Assembly (NCBI RefSeq): GCF_028898845.1
Contig: NZ_CP118574.1
Coordinates: forward strand, 4,375,001-4,439,000
Direction of reading: 5' to 3'
DNA length: 64,000 bases
Source of the DNA: Streptomyces sp. WZ-12
Lineage (GTDB): Bacteria > Actinomycetota > Actinomycetes > Streptomycetales > Streptomycetaceae
Shown here: positions 25,070-33,770 of the stretch, piece by piece
Numbering within the stretch: position 1 is the first letter of the stretch
Layout of the letters: the number at the start of each line of letters is the position of its first letter
Notes under the pieces: model-generated
Told to the model about the DNA's origin: nothing
What the model saw: the letters and a program-made list of their open reading frames with translations, nothing else
Databases searched by the model: none
Position numbers and translations under genes: made by a program

Positions 25070-25116
25070 GGCCCGCCCCCTCGTGCCGGGGGCGGGCCCC
25101 ACTCTCCCCCTTTTTT
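25070..25116 (+). terminator. Intrinsic terminator after the SMR pair
   Basis: An 11-bp GC stem (GGCCCGCCCCC/GGGGGCGGGCC, 25070-25098) with a 7-base loop is followed by a T6 run at 25111-25116. It separates the first cluster operon from the StyA-like gene. Confidence 0.75.
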
Positions 25117-25158
25117 CGCCTCTCCCCTTTTCCGTACGTCTCGCAGAAGGAGCATGCC

Positions 25159-26400
25159 ATGAGGTCGATCGCCATCGTCGGCGCCGGACAGGCGGGTGTC
25201 CAACTCGCGCTCGGTCTGCGCCAACAGGGCTACGACGTCACGCTGGTGTCGAACCGCACGCCGCAGCAGGTGCTCGACGGTCGGGTCATGTCGACCCAGA
25301 TCATGTTCGGCGACTCGATGGCGATCGAGCGCGACCTCGGCCTGGACCGCTGGCAGGACGAGGCCCCCACCATCGAGGGGCTCTCGTTCACCATCGCCCT
25401 CGACGCGGCGAAGCACATCGACTTCGAGGCGCGGCTGGCCGCACCCGCCCAGTCCGTGGACCAGCGGGTCAAGATCGCCGCCTGGCTGCGGGAGTTCGAG
25501 GCGGCCGGCGGCGCGCTGCGGATCGCCGAGGCGGGCGTTGCGGACCTGGAGTCGCTCGCCGCCTCGCACGACCTCGTCGTCGTCGCGGCGGGCAAGGGCG
25601 AGCTCGGCAAGCTCTTCGAGCGGGACGCCAAGCGCTCGGCCTTCGACGGCCCGCAGCGCGTCGCCGCCGTCTCCTACGTGCACGGCCTGCGGCCCCGCGA
25701 CACCTTCGTCTCCTGCGGCGCCAACCTGATGCCCGGCCTCGGCGAGTACTTCATCGTTCCCGCGCTCACCAAGAGCGGCCCCTGCGACTGCATCTTCCTC
25801 AACGCGGTGCCCGGCGGGCCGCTCGACGCCTTCGGGAACGTCTCGTCCCCCGAGGAACACCTCGCGCTCACCAAGGAGTTGCTCGACAAACACCTGCCCT
25901 GGGAGGGCGAGCGGGCCGCCGAGGCGCGCCTCACCGACGCGGGCGGCGTCCTCGCCGGGCGCATCCCGCCGACCGTCCGCAGGCCGGTGGCCACCCTGCC
26001 CTCGGGCCGGTCCGTGCTCGGCCTGGCCGACGTCGTCGTCCTCAACGACCCGGTGACCGGGCAGGGTTCCAACAACGCGGCGAAGAGCGCCGACGTCTAC
26101 CTGCGGGAGATCCTCGCCCGCGGCGCCGACCGCTTCGACGCGGACTGGATGAACGCGACGTTCGAGAAGTTCTGGGAGTACGCCCGGCACGTGGTCCGCT
26201 GGACCAACGGGCTGCTGCCGCCCGCCCCCGACCACGTCGTGGCCCTCTTCGACGCCGCCCAGCACGCGCCCTCGCTCGCCTCCGCCATCGCCGAGGGCTT
26301 CAACCGGCCACCGTCCCTGGACCCGTGGTGGTACGACGCGGACGCCGCCCAGCGCGAGATCGCCGCGCACCGCAACGCCCCGGCCGGGACCGGCCGATGA
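25159..26400 (+). CDS. StyA-like FAD-dependent monooxygenase
   Basis: The 413-residue protein belongs to the two-component styrene/indole monooxygenase oxygenases. It starts with the FAD-binding motif SIAIVGAGQAGVQLALGL. It continues with family-like segments such as VMSTQIMFGD, NLMPGLGEYFIVPALT and NDPVTGQGSNNAAKS near the C-terminal FAD site. These enzymes epoxidise alkenes or oxygenate heteroaromatics using reduced FAD from a separate reductase. The gene at 19537 encodes a suitable reductase. ATG follows AGAAGGAG. Its end overlaps the UbiD-like gene (ATGA). Confidence 0.87.
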   Translation: MRSIAIVGAGQAGVQLALGLRQQGYDVTLVSNRTPQQVLDGRVMSTQIMFGDSMAIERDLGLDRWQDEAPTIEGLSFTIALDAAKHIDFEARLAAPAQSVDQRVKIAAWLREFEAAGGALRIAEAGVADLESLAASHDLVVVAAGKGELGKLFERDAKRSAFDGPQRVAAVSYVHGLRPRDTFVSCGANLMPGLGEYFIVPALTKSGPCDCIFLNAVPGGPLDAFGNVSSPEEHLALTKELLDKHLPWEGERAAEARLTDAGGVLAGRIPPTVRRPVATLPSGRSVLGLADVVVLNDPVTGQGSNNAAKSADVYLREILARGADRFDADWMNATFEKFWEYARHVVRWTNGLLPPAPDHVVALFDAAQHAPSLASAIAEGFNRPPSLDPWWYDADAAQREIAAHRNAPAGTGR

Positions 26401-27827
26401 CGGACGAACTGCCCGGCCTCTCGCTGCGCGCCGCGCTGCGGGAGGCCCGCGGGCACGAGCCCGGGGCCTACCACGAGCACGACGAGCCGCACGACCCCAC
26501 GACCATCGGGGCGCACTACGCCGCCCACTACGCGGGGGCGCCCGCCACCCCCTCCGGCCGGAGCGAGGACATCGCCGTCTACACCCGCGTCGCGGGCGGT
26601 TCGGTCCCGGTCGCGGTCGGCGCGTACGGGGACGCCGAGCGGCTGCGCCGCTGGCTGCCGGGGCTGCCCCGGCGCGCCAACGCCGGCACCGCCGCCGCGC
26701 TGACCGAGGCGTTCCGGCCCCCCGTGCACCTCGACTCCTCGCCCTTCGCGCACCGCACGACCGGCGACCGGGTGGGCCTCGGCGCGCTGCCGGCCCTGCA
26801 CACCACGCCCCGCGACGCCGGTCCGTACCTCACCACCGGCCTGCTCCACGCGCACGATCCGGCCACCGGGCGGACCGCAACCGCCGTGCACCGCATGCTC
26901 ATTCGGGACGAGCGGCACGTGGTCATCTGGATGCTGCCGAGCCGGCGGCTGCGGGCCATGCACCAGGACGCGCGGGAACGCGGCGAGCGGCTGCCGGTGA
27001 CGATCAACATCGGCGCGCCCCCGGCGGCCATGCTCGCCTCCGCCGTCGGCTCCGCCTTCCTCCCGCCCGGCACGGACAAGGTGCAGCTCGCCGGCGCACT
27101 GGCCGGGGCGCCGCTGGTCCTCGCGCCCGCGGTCACCCAGCCGGTCTCCGCCTTCGCGGCCTCGGAGATCGTCCTGGAGGGCTATCTGGACGACACCACG
27201 GCCGATGAGGCGCTGCCCGGGCGGGAGTTGGCGGGCTCGCTGCCCGAGGTGCTCGGCAACGACGGCCGGGGCGCCGCCGACCTGCCCGTCATCACGGTCA
27301 CCGCCGTCACGACCCGTGAGGACCCCGTCTTCCAGGCCGTGATCGGCCCCGGTCGCGAGCAGTCGCTGATCCTCGGGCTGGCCGGCGAACTGGCCGTGGC
27401 CCTGTCGGGCGTCGGCGGCGCGCTGCTCCTCGACGCGCACTACGCGCCCGCGGGCGGCGGGATGTTCCTGCTGGTGGTGCAGGTCCGCAAGGACTCCGCG
27501 GCCGTCGACGGGCAACTGCCCGGCCTGGCCAAGGAGATCTTCGAGCGCCATCCGTTCGTCAAGCTGCTGGTCTTCGTCGACGAGGACGTCGATCCGTCCT
27601 CGCCCGAGGACCTGCTGTGGGCGCTGACCACCCGTGCCAACCTCTCCGTCGACGCGGCCCACGTGGAGGGCTTCGCGCGCATCGGGCTCGACCCCTCGCA
27701 GACCGTCGCCTGGGACGGCGCGCGCGGCCGGTCCGCGGGGGGACACCGCAGCTACGTCGACGCCACCGCCCCGTACGCGATGCGGGGCGCGGTGCGGCGC
27801 AGCTTCCTCGATCCGCTGGAGGGCTGA
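26397..27827 (+). CDS. UbiD-family prenyl-FMN decarboxylase, divergent
   Basis: This 476-residue protein is of the UbiD type, which uses prenylated FMN to (de)carboxylate alpha,beta-unsaturated or aromatic acids. Visible features are the N-terminal LPGLSLRAALREARG, GLLHAHDPATGRTATAVHRMLI, INIGAPPAAMLAS, and ASEIVLEGYLDD. The EGPFGE motif, which carries two catalytic glutamates in fungal Fdc1, is not visible; the equivalent stretch reads ALPGRELAGSLPEV. The enzyme may have altered chemistry. It is ATGA-coupled to the StyA-like gene and TGATG-coupled to the UbiX-like gene. Confidence 0.85.
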   Translation: MTDELPGLSLRAALREARGHEPGAYHEHDEPHDPTTIGAHYAAHYAGAPATPSGRSEDIAVYTRVAGGSVPVAVGAYGDAERLRRWLPGLPRRANAGTAAALTEAFRPPVHLDSSPFAHRTTGDRVGLGALPALHTTPRDAGPYLTTGLLHAHDPATGRTATAVHRMLIRDERHVVIWMLPSRRLRAMHQDARERGERLPVTINIGAPPAAMLASAVGSAFLPPGTDKVQLAGALAGAPLVLAPAVTQPVSAFAASEIVLEGYLDDTTADEALPGRELAGSLPEVLGNDGRGAADLPVITVTAVTTREDPVFQAVIGPGREQSLILGLAGELAVALSGVGGALLLDAHYAPAGGGMFLLVVQVRKDSAAVDGQLPGLAKEIFERHPFVKLLVFVDEDVDPSSPEDLLWALTTRANLSVDAAHVEGFARIGLDPSQTVAWDGARGRSAGGHRSYVDATAPYAMRGAVRRSFLDPLEG

Positions 27828-28459
27828 TGCCGATGGAGGGCCACGGGCGGGACCTGCGACTGGTCGTCGGCATCACCGGGGCGACCGGCTCCCTCATCGG
27901 CATCCGGCTGCTGCAGACGCTGCGGGCGCTGGGGGTGGAGACCCATCTCGTACTGAGCAAGTGGGGCCGCGCCACGGTGGAGTTGGAGACCGACTGGACG
28001 GCGGCGGAGGTGATGGCCCTGGCCAGCCGCGCCTACGGGCCGGGCGACCAGGCGGCGGCGATCTCCAGCGGCTCGTACCGCACCGACGGCATGATCATCG
28101 CGCCGTGCAGCATGAAGACGCTGGCGGCGGTGCGCGCCGGGTTCGGCGACGGCCTGGTGCACCGCGCCGCGGACGTGACGCTCAAGGAGCGGCGTCGGCT
28201 GGTTCTGGTCCCCCGCGAACTCCCGCTTTCCGAAATTCATCTGGAGAACATGCTGGCCCTGACGAGGATGGGTACGGTGATCGCACCTCCGATGCCGGCC
28301 TTCTACAACCGGCCCGAGAGCGTCGAGGACATCGTCGCGCACGTCGTCGCACGGGTCCTGGACCAGTTCGACCTCCAGGCGCCCGACGCGAGGCGCTGGA
28401 CCGGCCCGGACCGGCGTACCCGGGGCCGTCGTGAGGAGGACACCCTGCTCCACCGCTGA
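27827..28459 (+). CDS. UbiX-like flavin prenyltransferase
   Basis: UbiX enzymes attach a dimethylallyl group to FMN and so make the prenyl-FMN cofactor of UbiD. The 210-residue protein shows the flavin-binding start VVGITGATGSLIGIRLL, the conserved PCSMKTLAAVRAG, VLVPRELPLSEIHLENML and APPMPAFYNRP. It directly overlaps the UbiD-like gene, so the two form a working pair. ATG 27833 is an alternative start. The C-terminal 25 residues are charged and not typical of the family. Confidence 0.9.
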   Translation: MPMEGHGRDLRLVVGITGATGSLIGIRLLQTLRALGVETHLVLSKWGRATVELETDWTAAEVMALASRAYGPGDQAAAISSGSYRTDGMIIAPCSMKTLAAVRAGFGDGLVHRAADVTLKERRRLVLVPRELPLSEIHLENMLALTRMGTVIAPPMPAFYNRPESVEDIVAHVVARVLDQFDLQAPDARRWTGPDRRTRGRREEDTLLHR

Positions 28460-28512
28460 CATCCCGTCCCGACTCGAACCAGCCCCGCACACTCCAGGAG
28501 AACCACCCCGAT

Positions 28513-29634
28513 ATGCCCTCCACACACCCCGCGTTGACGCCCGCGCAGCTCGGCCCGTTCAAGCTCGCCAACCGGGTGGCCGTCGCCCCGATGTCCCGGG
28601 TCAGCACCGCGGGAGACGGTGTCCCCACCGCCGAGATGGCCCGGTACTACGCGCGCTTCGCCCAGGGCGGCTTCGCGTTGGTCATCACCGAAGGCGTCTA
28701 CCTCGACCACGCCTACAGCCAGTCCTACCCCGACCAGCCCGCACTGGTCACCGACGAGCAGGTCGCCGGCTGGCGGCGGGTGGTGGACGCGGTGCACGCC
28801 GAAGGCGGCCTGCTCGTCGCGCAGTTGATGCACGGCGGCGCGCTGTCGCAGCACAACCACCACCGCGAGGGCACCCTCGCGCCGTCCGAAGTACCGCCGC
28901 TCGGCGCGAAGATGGCCGCGTACGGCGGGTCGGGGGCCTGGGCGCTGCCGCGCGCCGCCACCGACGCGGACCTCGCCGAGGCGGTTGAGGGCTTCGCGCG
29001 GGCCGCCGTCCGGGCCAAGGAGGCGGGCTTCGACGGCGTCGAACTGCACGGCGCCAACGGCTACTTGATCGACCAGTTCCTCACCACGTACACCAACACC
29101 CGCACCGACGGCTACGGCGGTGACGTGGCCGGACGCAGCCGTTTCATGGTGGAGGCGCTGCGGGCGGTGCGGGCGGCCGTCGGCGCCGAGTACCTGATGG
29201 GCATACGGCTGTCCCAGACGAAGGTGAACGACCTGGAGTACCGCTGGCCCGGCGGCGCCACGGAGGCCGAGCAGATCTTCCGGGCCGCGGCCGGGGCCGG
29301 GGCGGACTTCCTCCACCTGGCCAGCGAGGGCCGCGACTGGCAGCAGACCGCCACGCTCGACACCGGCGTCACCGCCACGGCCCTGGCCCGCGAGGTCACC
29401 GGCCGCCCGGTGATCGCCAACGGCGGCATGCACGACGTGGAGCAGGCCCGGGCGGTCCTCGACGAGGGGCACGCCGATCTGCTCGCGCTCGGCCGCGGGG
29501 CCCTGGGCGACCGGGACTGGCCGCAGCGCGTCGCGGACGGGCGGGCGCCGAGCGCCTTCGCCTCCGAACTACTGCGGCCCGACGTCACGTTGGGCGCCGA
29601 GCGCGCCTACCGTGACCGCATCGACGTGCACTGA
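28513..29634 (+). CDS. Old yellow enzyme-family ene-reductase
   Basis: This FMN-dependent TIM-barrel reductase of 373 residues reduces activated C=C bonds with NAD(P)H. Typical segments are GPFKLANRVAVAPMSR, VAQLMHGGALS, GVELHGANGYLIDQFL followed by NTRTDGYGG, and the phosphate-binding ANGGMH and LALGRGALGD. ATG 28513 follows CAGGAGAA. It ends the co-directional cluster and is convergent with the LuxR-type regulator, 12 bp away. Confidence 0.9.
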   Translation: MPSTHPALTPAQLGPFKLANRVAVAPMSRVSTAGDGVPTAEMARYYARFAQGGFALVITEGVYLDHAYSQSYPDQPALVTDEQVAGWRRVVDAVHAEGGLLVAQLMHGGALSQHNHHREGTLAPSEVPPLGAKMAAYGGSGAWALPRAATDADLAEAVEGFARAAVRAKEAGFDGVELHGANGYLIDQFLTTYTNTRTDGYGGDVAGRSRFMVEALRAVRAAVGAEYLMGIRLSQTKVNDLEYRWPGGATEAEQIFRAAAGAGADFLHLASEGRDWQQTATLDTGVTATALAREVTGRPVIANGGMHDVEQARAVLDEGHADLLALGRGALGDRDWPQRVADGRAPSAFASELLRPDVTLGAERAYRDRIDVH

Positions 29635-29646
29635 TATCGCGCCGGA

Positions 29647-30918
29647 TCAGGTCTGCCGCTCGCCTTCCGGGACCTCGTCCGCGCGTCCGGTCCGCTGCTG
29701 GACCGCCCTGATCAGCTCGACCCGCGAATTGACCCCGAACACCCGGAAGATCTTCCTGAGGTGGTAGTTGACGGTGTGCGGGGAGAGCCGGAGCTGACGG
29801 GCGATCCGTTGGTTGGTCAGTCCCTCGCAGACCAGCCTGATGATGCTGCTCTGCTTCTCGGTGAAGCCCCCGACGAAGGTCTCCGGGTCGATCTCGAAGC
29901 CCGGGGGGTCCGGTGCGCCCCGGTCGTCGGCCGGCGGCGGACCGGGCGGGTCGGCGGGGTGCCAGAGGGGGTGCTGCGCGGCGGCCTGCCGTTGCAGCGC
30001 CGCCTGCACGGTGGGCGGCATCCAGTCCGAGATCAGCCGCCAGAGCAGTTCGTCGCAGAACACCAGCTTGTCGCCCTGGTGCACCAGCACGCCGGCCGAG
30101 ACCAACTCGTCCAGGACCGGCAGGAGTTCCAGCGGCGGACGCTGCATCATGTCGGCCACCTGCCCGAAGGAGACCTCGCGGCCGAGCGTGGCCGCCACCC
30201 GCACCATCTGCCGGAACGCGTCGGAGTAGCCGAGCAGCGAGCGGTGCACGCGCTGCGTCAGCCGCCGGGGGATGCGGTCCTCGACGAGTTCGGCCCGGTG
30301 TCCGACGACGGCGATGCTGCGCTCCTCGCGCATCCCCTCCACCAGCTCGTGCAGGCGCCGCGGATGCCCGCCGGCCCTGAGCAGCACCCGCGTCAACTCC
30401 GGGCTGGGGCCGGCCCCCAGGACGTCGGTGCAGACCGCCAACGAGGCCGGGGCGTCCAGTGGGCCGAGGGCGATGCGCCGGTTGACGGCGACGGGGCTGG
30501 AGATGAAGTTGTCGAGCGGGGGCGCCCCGGCGCGCGTCCGGCGGGCCAGGATCCAGGCCGTGGGCGTGCCGTAGTGGCTGTTGGCGTTCTCCGACACCAG
30601 CGCGTTGACGGCCTCGTCCCCCAGGTGGTGGGCGTTGTCGAAGGCCATGACCGCGGGCCTGCCGGCCATGGACACCTGCCGGGCCCGTGAGAGGCGCGCC
30701 GCGCGCCGCTTGTCGAGGGTGGTCAGGGCGACGGACAGGCCCAGACCGCTGGCGACCCTCAGGGACTCCCGCAGCAGCCGGGTCTTGCCCATCCCGATCG
30801 GGCCCTCAAGGGTGATCAGTGCGGTGCCGCCGTCACGACAGAATTCGAGGATTTTGGTAAGGCACGCCATTTCCTCCACGCGTCCGCGCAGAGGTGTGTC
30901 TGACGCGTCTAAGTGCAC
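29647..30918 (-). CDS. LAL/LuxR-type ATPase regulator with TTA codon
   Basis: The 423-residue product is an ATP-binding transcriptional regulator. A P-loop GPIGMGKTRLLRE follows the start, with a Walker B-like AVMAFDNAHH, and the C-terminal LuxR helix-turn-helix is EKQSSIIRLVCEGLTNQRIARQLRLSPHTVNYHLRKIF. It is about half the length of classical LAL regulators. GTG 30918 has a strong ribosome binding site (GGGGGAGGGA); the frame is open further upstream. Codon 3 is TTA (30910-30912), implying bldA control. It is the likely pathway-specific activator of the cluster. Confidence 0.88.
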   Translation of the reverse strand: MHLDASDTPLRGRVEEMACLTKILEFCRDGGTALITLEGPIGMGKTRLLRESLRVASGLGLSVALTTLDKRRAARLSRARQVSMAGRPAVMAFDNAHHLGDEAVNALVSENANSHYGTPTAWILARRTRAGAPPLDNFISSPVAVNRRIALGPLDAPASLAVCTDVLGAGPSPELTRVLLRAGGHPRRLHELVEGMREERSIAVVGHRAELVEDRIPRRLTQRVHRSLLGYSDAFRQMVRVAATLGREVSFGQVADMMQRPPLELLPVLDELVSAGVLVHQGDKLVFCDELLWRLISDWMPPTVQAALQRQAAAQHPLWHPADPPGPPPADDRGAPDPPGFEIDPETFVGGFTEKQSSIIRLVCEGLTNQRIARQLRLSPHTVNYHLRKIFRVFGVNSRVELIRAVQQRTGRADEVPEGERQT

Positions 30919-31773
30919 GCGGTCCCTCCCCCAATAGCTGGGCCGCTCCCGGTTGCGGACGCGCCGCGGATACCGGCAAGAGCCGACCCTCCTCACTGAC
31001 AACCGTGAAGAGCCTATGCAGGTGGAAACCCTCACAGCAACGAACTCCAGCTCAGAGTGGCTGTGTTCACCCGCCCGTATAACTCCGGCAACCCGTGGCC
31101 GACGCCCCCGGACGCGCACCGCGCCCCGCCCGCCGGCCGCCCGTCCGGGGCCGCCCCCGCCCCAGCGCCAACCGCCCTTCCGCGCCCCCCGATTGCGTTC
31201 GCGCCGGGTCGAGGATCGATGCCCTCACCCGCCGGCCGCGGCCCGGAATCGGCCGCCCCACGGGCCGTACGAGCGCCCTCCGCATCGGCCGACAATCCCC
31301 GGTGGAACCGCCCGAGAAGCGCCGCCGACTCTGCCGCGCCACCGCCCCGGGGCGCGCGACCTGCGGCTCTCCCCTCTCGCGCCAACCGCCGTCGCGCGGC
31401 GCCCGCGCGCGTCCGCCGCCCCACGCGCCGCCCGTACGGCCGGCCGCCGCCGGCTCAAGGCCGGGACGCCCGGCGCCAGTTGCCCGTCGCCGCCCCGCCC
31501 GCCGGGCCCCGGCGACGGCTAGCCGGAAAATCCCCCCTGTCAAGACCCCCCGGGTCGAGGGTTGATCAAAAATGGCCGAGTCTGATGGCCTGGGCCCACC
31601 CGCGGGAGCGCGAGAAACCCGAGCGCAGAGGCGGAAGCCAAGGCTCTCCCACGCACTCCAGCATCGCATCCCCACACTCAAACTTTGCTCCAGCAATGAG
31701 CAATGGGGTTCGCCTGGGCGCAGGGAGTACTGCCGCTCCGCAACGAACCGGAACGCGGGGCGGAGACGAAAAC
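30919..31773. other. Unexplained 855-bp gap
   Basis: No supported gene is visible between the LuxR-type regulator and the next terminator. The first 150 bp should contain the regulator promoter. From about 31060 to 31560 the + strand is strikingly C-rich, and open frames on both strands give Arg/Pro/Ala-rich translations with no family resemblance. A decayed gene or a structured untranslated region is possible. Confidence 0.4.
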
Positions 31774-31812
31774 GGGGGCGGCCGGGGCCCGTTGTGGGCT
31801 CCGGCCGCCCCC
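31774..31812 (-). terminator. Intrinsic terminator on the minus strand
   Basis: A 17-bp stem (31774-31790 with 31796-31812, one G-T pair) and a 5-base loop are followed on the minus strand by GTTTTCG. It lies 24 bp after the stop of the membrane protein gene at 31837. Confidence 0.75.
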
Positions 31813-31836
31813 GCGGTGCGCGGTGGGCGCGGGGCG

Positions 31837-32331
31837 TCAGCCGCGGCGGCGGAACGCCTTCCGGATGAAGTGCACGATCATCCAGATCACCAGGATCACG
31901 ATGACGATGATCACCACGATGATCACGATCAGGAAGATGCCCAGCTTCTTGAAGAAGCCCATCTTCTTCTTCGGCTTGCCCTGGGAGGTGGACGACGCCT
32001 GGCTGGTGACGTGGTGGTAGCTGCTGCCGTGCGAGGCGTGCGTGGTGTGCCGCCACTTCATGGGCGCCGCCTCGGCGGCCGCGGCGACGCGTACGCCGGC
32101 GTCGGCGGCCGGGTGGGCGGCGGGCGCGGCCTGCCCGGCGCTCACGACGGCCGGGTGGGCCGCGGTGGCGTCGGCGAGGCCGGCGGCGGCAGCCGGGCCG
32201 GCCGCGGCGGCCAACAGGCCGAACAGCAGCGCCAGGACGGCCGCCGGGCGGCGGCGGACCGCGGTTCGGCGGGCGGATATGCGCGTCGAACCGGACGGGC
32301 GGCGCGCGGAGTTGATGAGCTTCGGTCGCAT
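31837..32331 (-). CDS. Small membrane protein of unknown function
   Basis: This hypothetical protein has 164 residues. An Arg-rich start leads to a signal-like helix (PAAVLALLFGLLAAAAGPAAAAG). Then come an Ala-rich linker, a His/Ser-rich segment, and a very hydrophobic Ile/Val helix (KKLGIFLIVIIVVIIVIVILVIWMIV) ending in basic residues. I recognise no family. ATG 32331 is chosen since the signal-like region starts soon after. It is 28 bp downstream of the DUF2127 gene and probably shares its transcript. Confidence 0.6.
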   Translation of the reverse strand: MRPKLINSARRPSGSTRISARRTAVRRRPAAVLALLFGLLAAAAGPAAAAGLADATAAHPAVVSAGQAAPAAHPAADAGVRVAAAAEAAPMKWRHTTHASHGSSYHHVTSQASSTSQGKPKKKMGFFKKLGIFLIVIIVVIIVIVILVIWMIVHFIRKAFRRRG

Positions 32332-32359
32332 GGGTGACTTTCCCCCTCGTACGGTGCGT

Positions 32360-33139
32360 TCAGCCATTATGGGCCGGTGCGGGCATCCCGGCGGACGTCT
32401 CGACCTCCAGCAAGGAGGCGCTCTGCCGCTCCTCGTCGAAGGCCGCGCGGCCGCCCCGCAGCCCGAACAGCCGCTTGGCGAACGCGATGTAGAGCACCGC
32501 GAGGATATTGATGACCAGGGCCGCGACCTTGAGCCAACTGACCTTTTCGGTCAGTTCGTAGATCTCCAGCGGCAGGAACGCCGCGGTCGCCACCACGGTC
32601 AGGTACTCCGCCCAGCGCTTGGCCACCCACAGGCCGCCGGCCTCGACGATCTCGATCAGGGCGTACGCCAGGAGGGCCGCGGCGACCAGCACCAGGGTGG
32701 AGTGGTGGTAGCCGAAGGTCTTCCGGATGGTGTCGACGACCGGCGAGTGGTCGAGGTCGTAGTGGAAGTGGACCGCCACCGGGCGGATCGCGTCGAGGTT
32801 CTTGTCGAAGAACTGACGGACCGCGTCCTGGCTGTTGCTGAACTGCCAGACGGCGATGGCCGCCAGCACGATGAACACCCCGCGCACCGCCCGTTCGACG
32901 GCCAGGAAGCGCAGGATGAACAGGTCGCGCAGCACCTTGCCGCGCGGGACCAACGGGGCGTCGGCGGCCGGCCCGGTGGCGGCCGGCTCGCCGAGCACGA
33001 AGTCGCCGCAGCGCAGACAGCGCCAGGCGGTGCCCAGTGCGGTGGCGGCGTGCAGTTTCGCCTGGAGGTGCTCCTCGTGCGGGAGATAGGTGGTGTGACC
33101 GCGCCGGGCGCAGGTGCGCCGGTTCCAGTCGATGCTCAT
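32360..33139 (-). CDS. DUF2127 membrane protein
   Basis: The 259-residue protein combines a short zinc-ribbon-like head (CARRGHTTYLPHEEHL, then WRCLRCGDFV) with a DUF2127 membrane domain of four predicted helices. These include RAVRGVFIVLAAIAVWQF, LVLVAAALLAYALIEIVEAGGLW and YLTVVATAAFLPLEIYEL. The family is widespread and has no known function. The frame is open to 33607, but homology starts at ATG 33139. Confidence 0.8.
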   Translation of the reverse strand: MSIDWNRRTCARRGHTTYLPHEEHLQAKLHAATALGTAWRCLRCGDFVLGEPAATGPAADAPLVPRGKVLRDLFILRFLAVERAVRGVFIVLAAIAVWQFSNSQDAVRQFFDKNLDAIRPVAVHFHYDLDHSPVVDTIRKTFGYHHSTLVLVAAALLAYALIEIVEAGGLWVAKRWAEYLTVVATAAFLPLEIYELTEKVSWLKVAALVINILAVLYIAFAKRLFGLRGGRAAFDEERQSASLLEVETSAGMPAPAHNG

Positions 33140-33770
33140 CGTCGTAAGCCCCGAGTTCCTCTCGTCGTCCCGCGCGGGCCCGCACCGCGGCGGTCGACCG
33201 CCGCGGTCCACCCCGCGCTCCGTGCCGCGTGATTGTCGCGTACATGCGCAACCTACGGCGTACGGGGATGCTTTACGGGGAGAGGGACGACGAGAGAGGC
33301 CCGGAGGTTGCCGGCGGGACCGACCGGCGGGCGCACACGGCGCGCGGAAGGGGCGCGGTGGAAGCGCGGGCGGGGTGGGACGGGGGAGGCGAGCCAGGGG
33401 GACGGATCGCCTCCCCCGATGAGAACCGGGCCCCGTGGCCGGTGCCGTGCGCGTCAGGGGGCGCACGATCCGGACCCCGCAGTGGGACCTGGTCCCGGGG
33501 CCCGCGGATTCCTGCCAGATCCGCGTGACCTCGTGCCCCCATCGTGCCGCGCCCCGGCCGCCCCAACAGGCGGGCGAAGGGCCCTCCTTGGGGGGCCTTT
33601 GGTCCATAAGACCCGCGTGAAGGCCGGGGCCGGGCGGCCCGTTGCGCCTCGCCGGCTCGAACGCCTGTGGTTACACTCGCCCGACGCACCGGGAGCGGGG
33701 GCGGCCGCCGAGGCCGGCGTCCCGGAGGCGCCACAGGGGCGCCGGGATTGCCGTAGGGGAGACGGAAGAG
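33140..33770. other. Gap without a recognisable gene
   Basis: This 631-bp region lies between the divergent DUF2127 and small membrane protein genes. Several short frames exist on both strands, but none has family features or a good ribosome binding site. It presumably holds two divergent promoters. Confidence 0.45.

Noticed and set aside
31057..32337. Open frames of 426 (+) and 329 (-) codons over the C-rich gap
   Set aside because: Both are Arg/Pro/Ala-rich, have no ribosome binding site or motif, and extend into the membrane protein gene at 31837 in the wrong frame.
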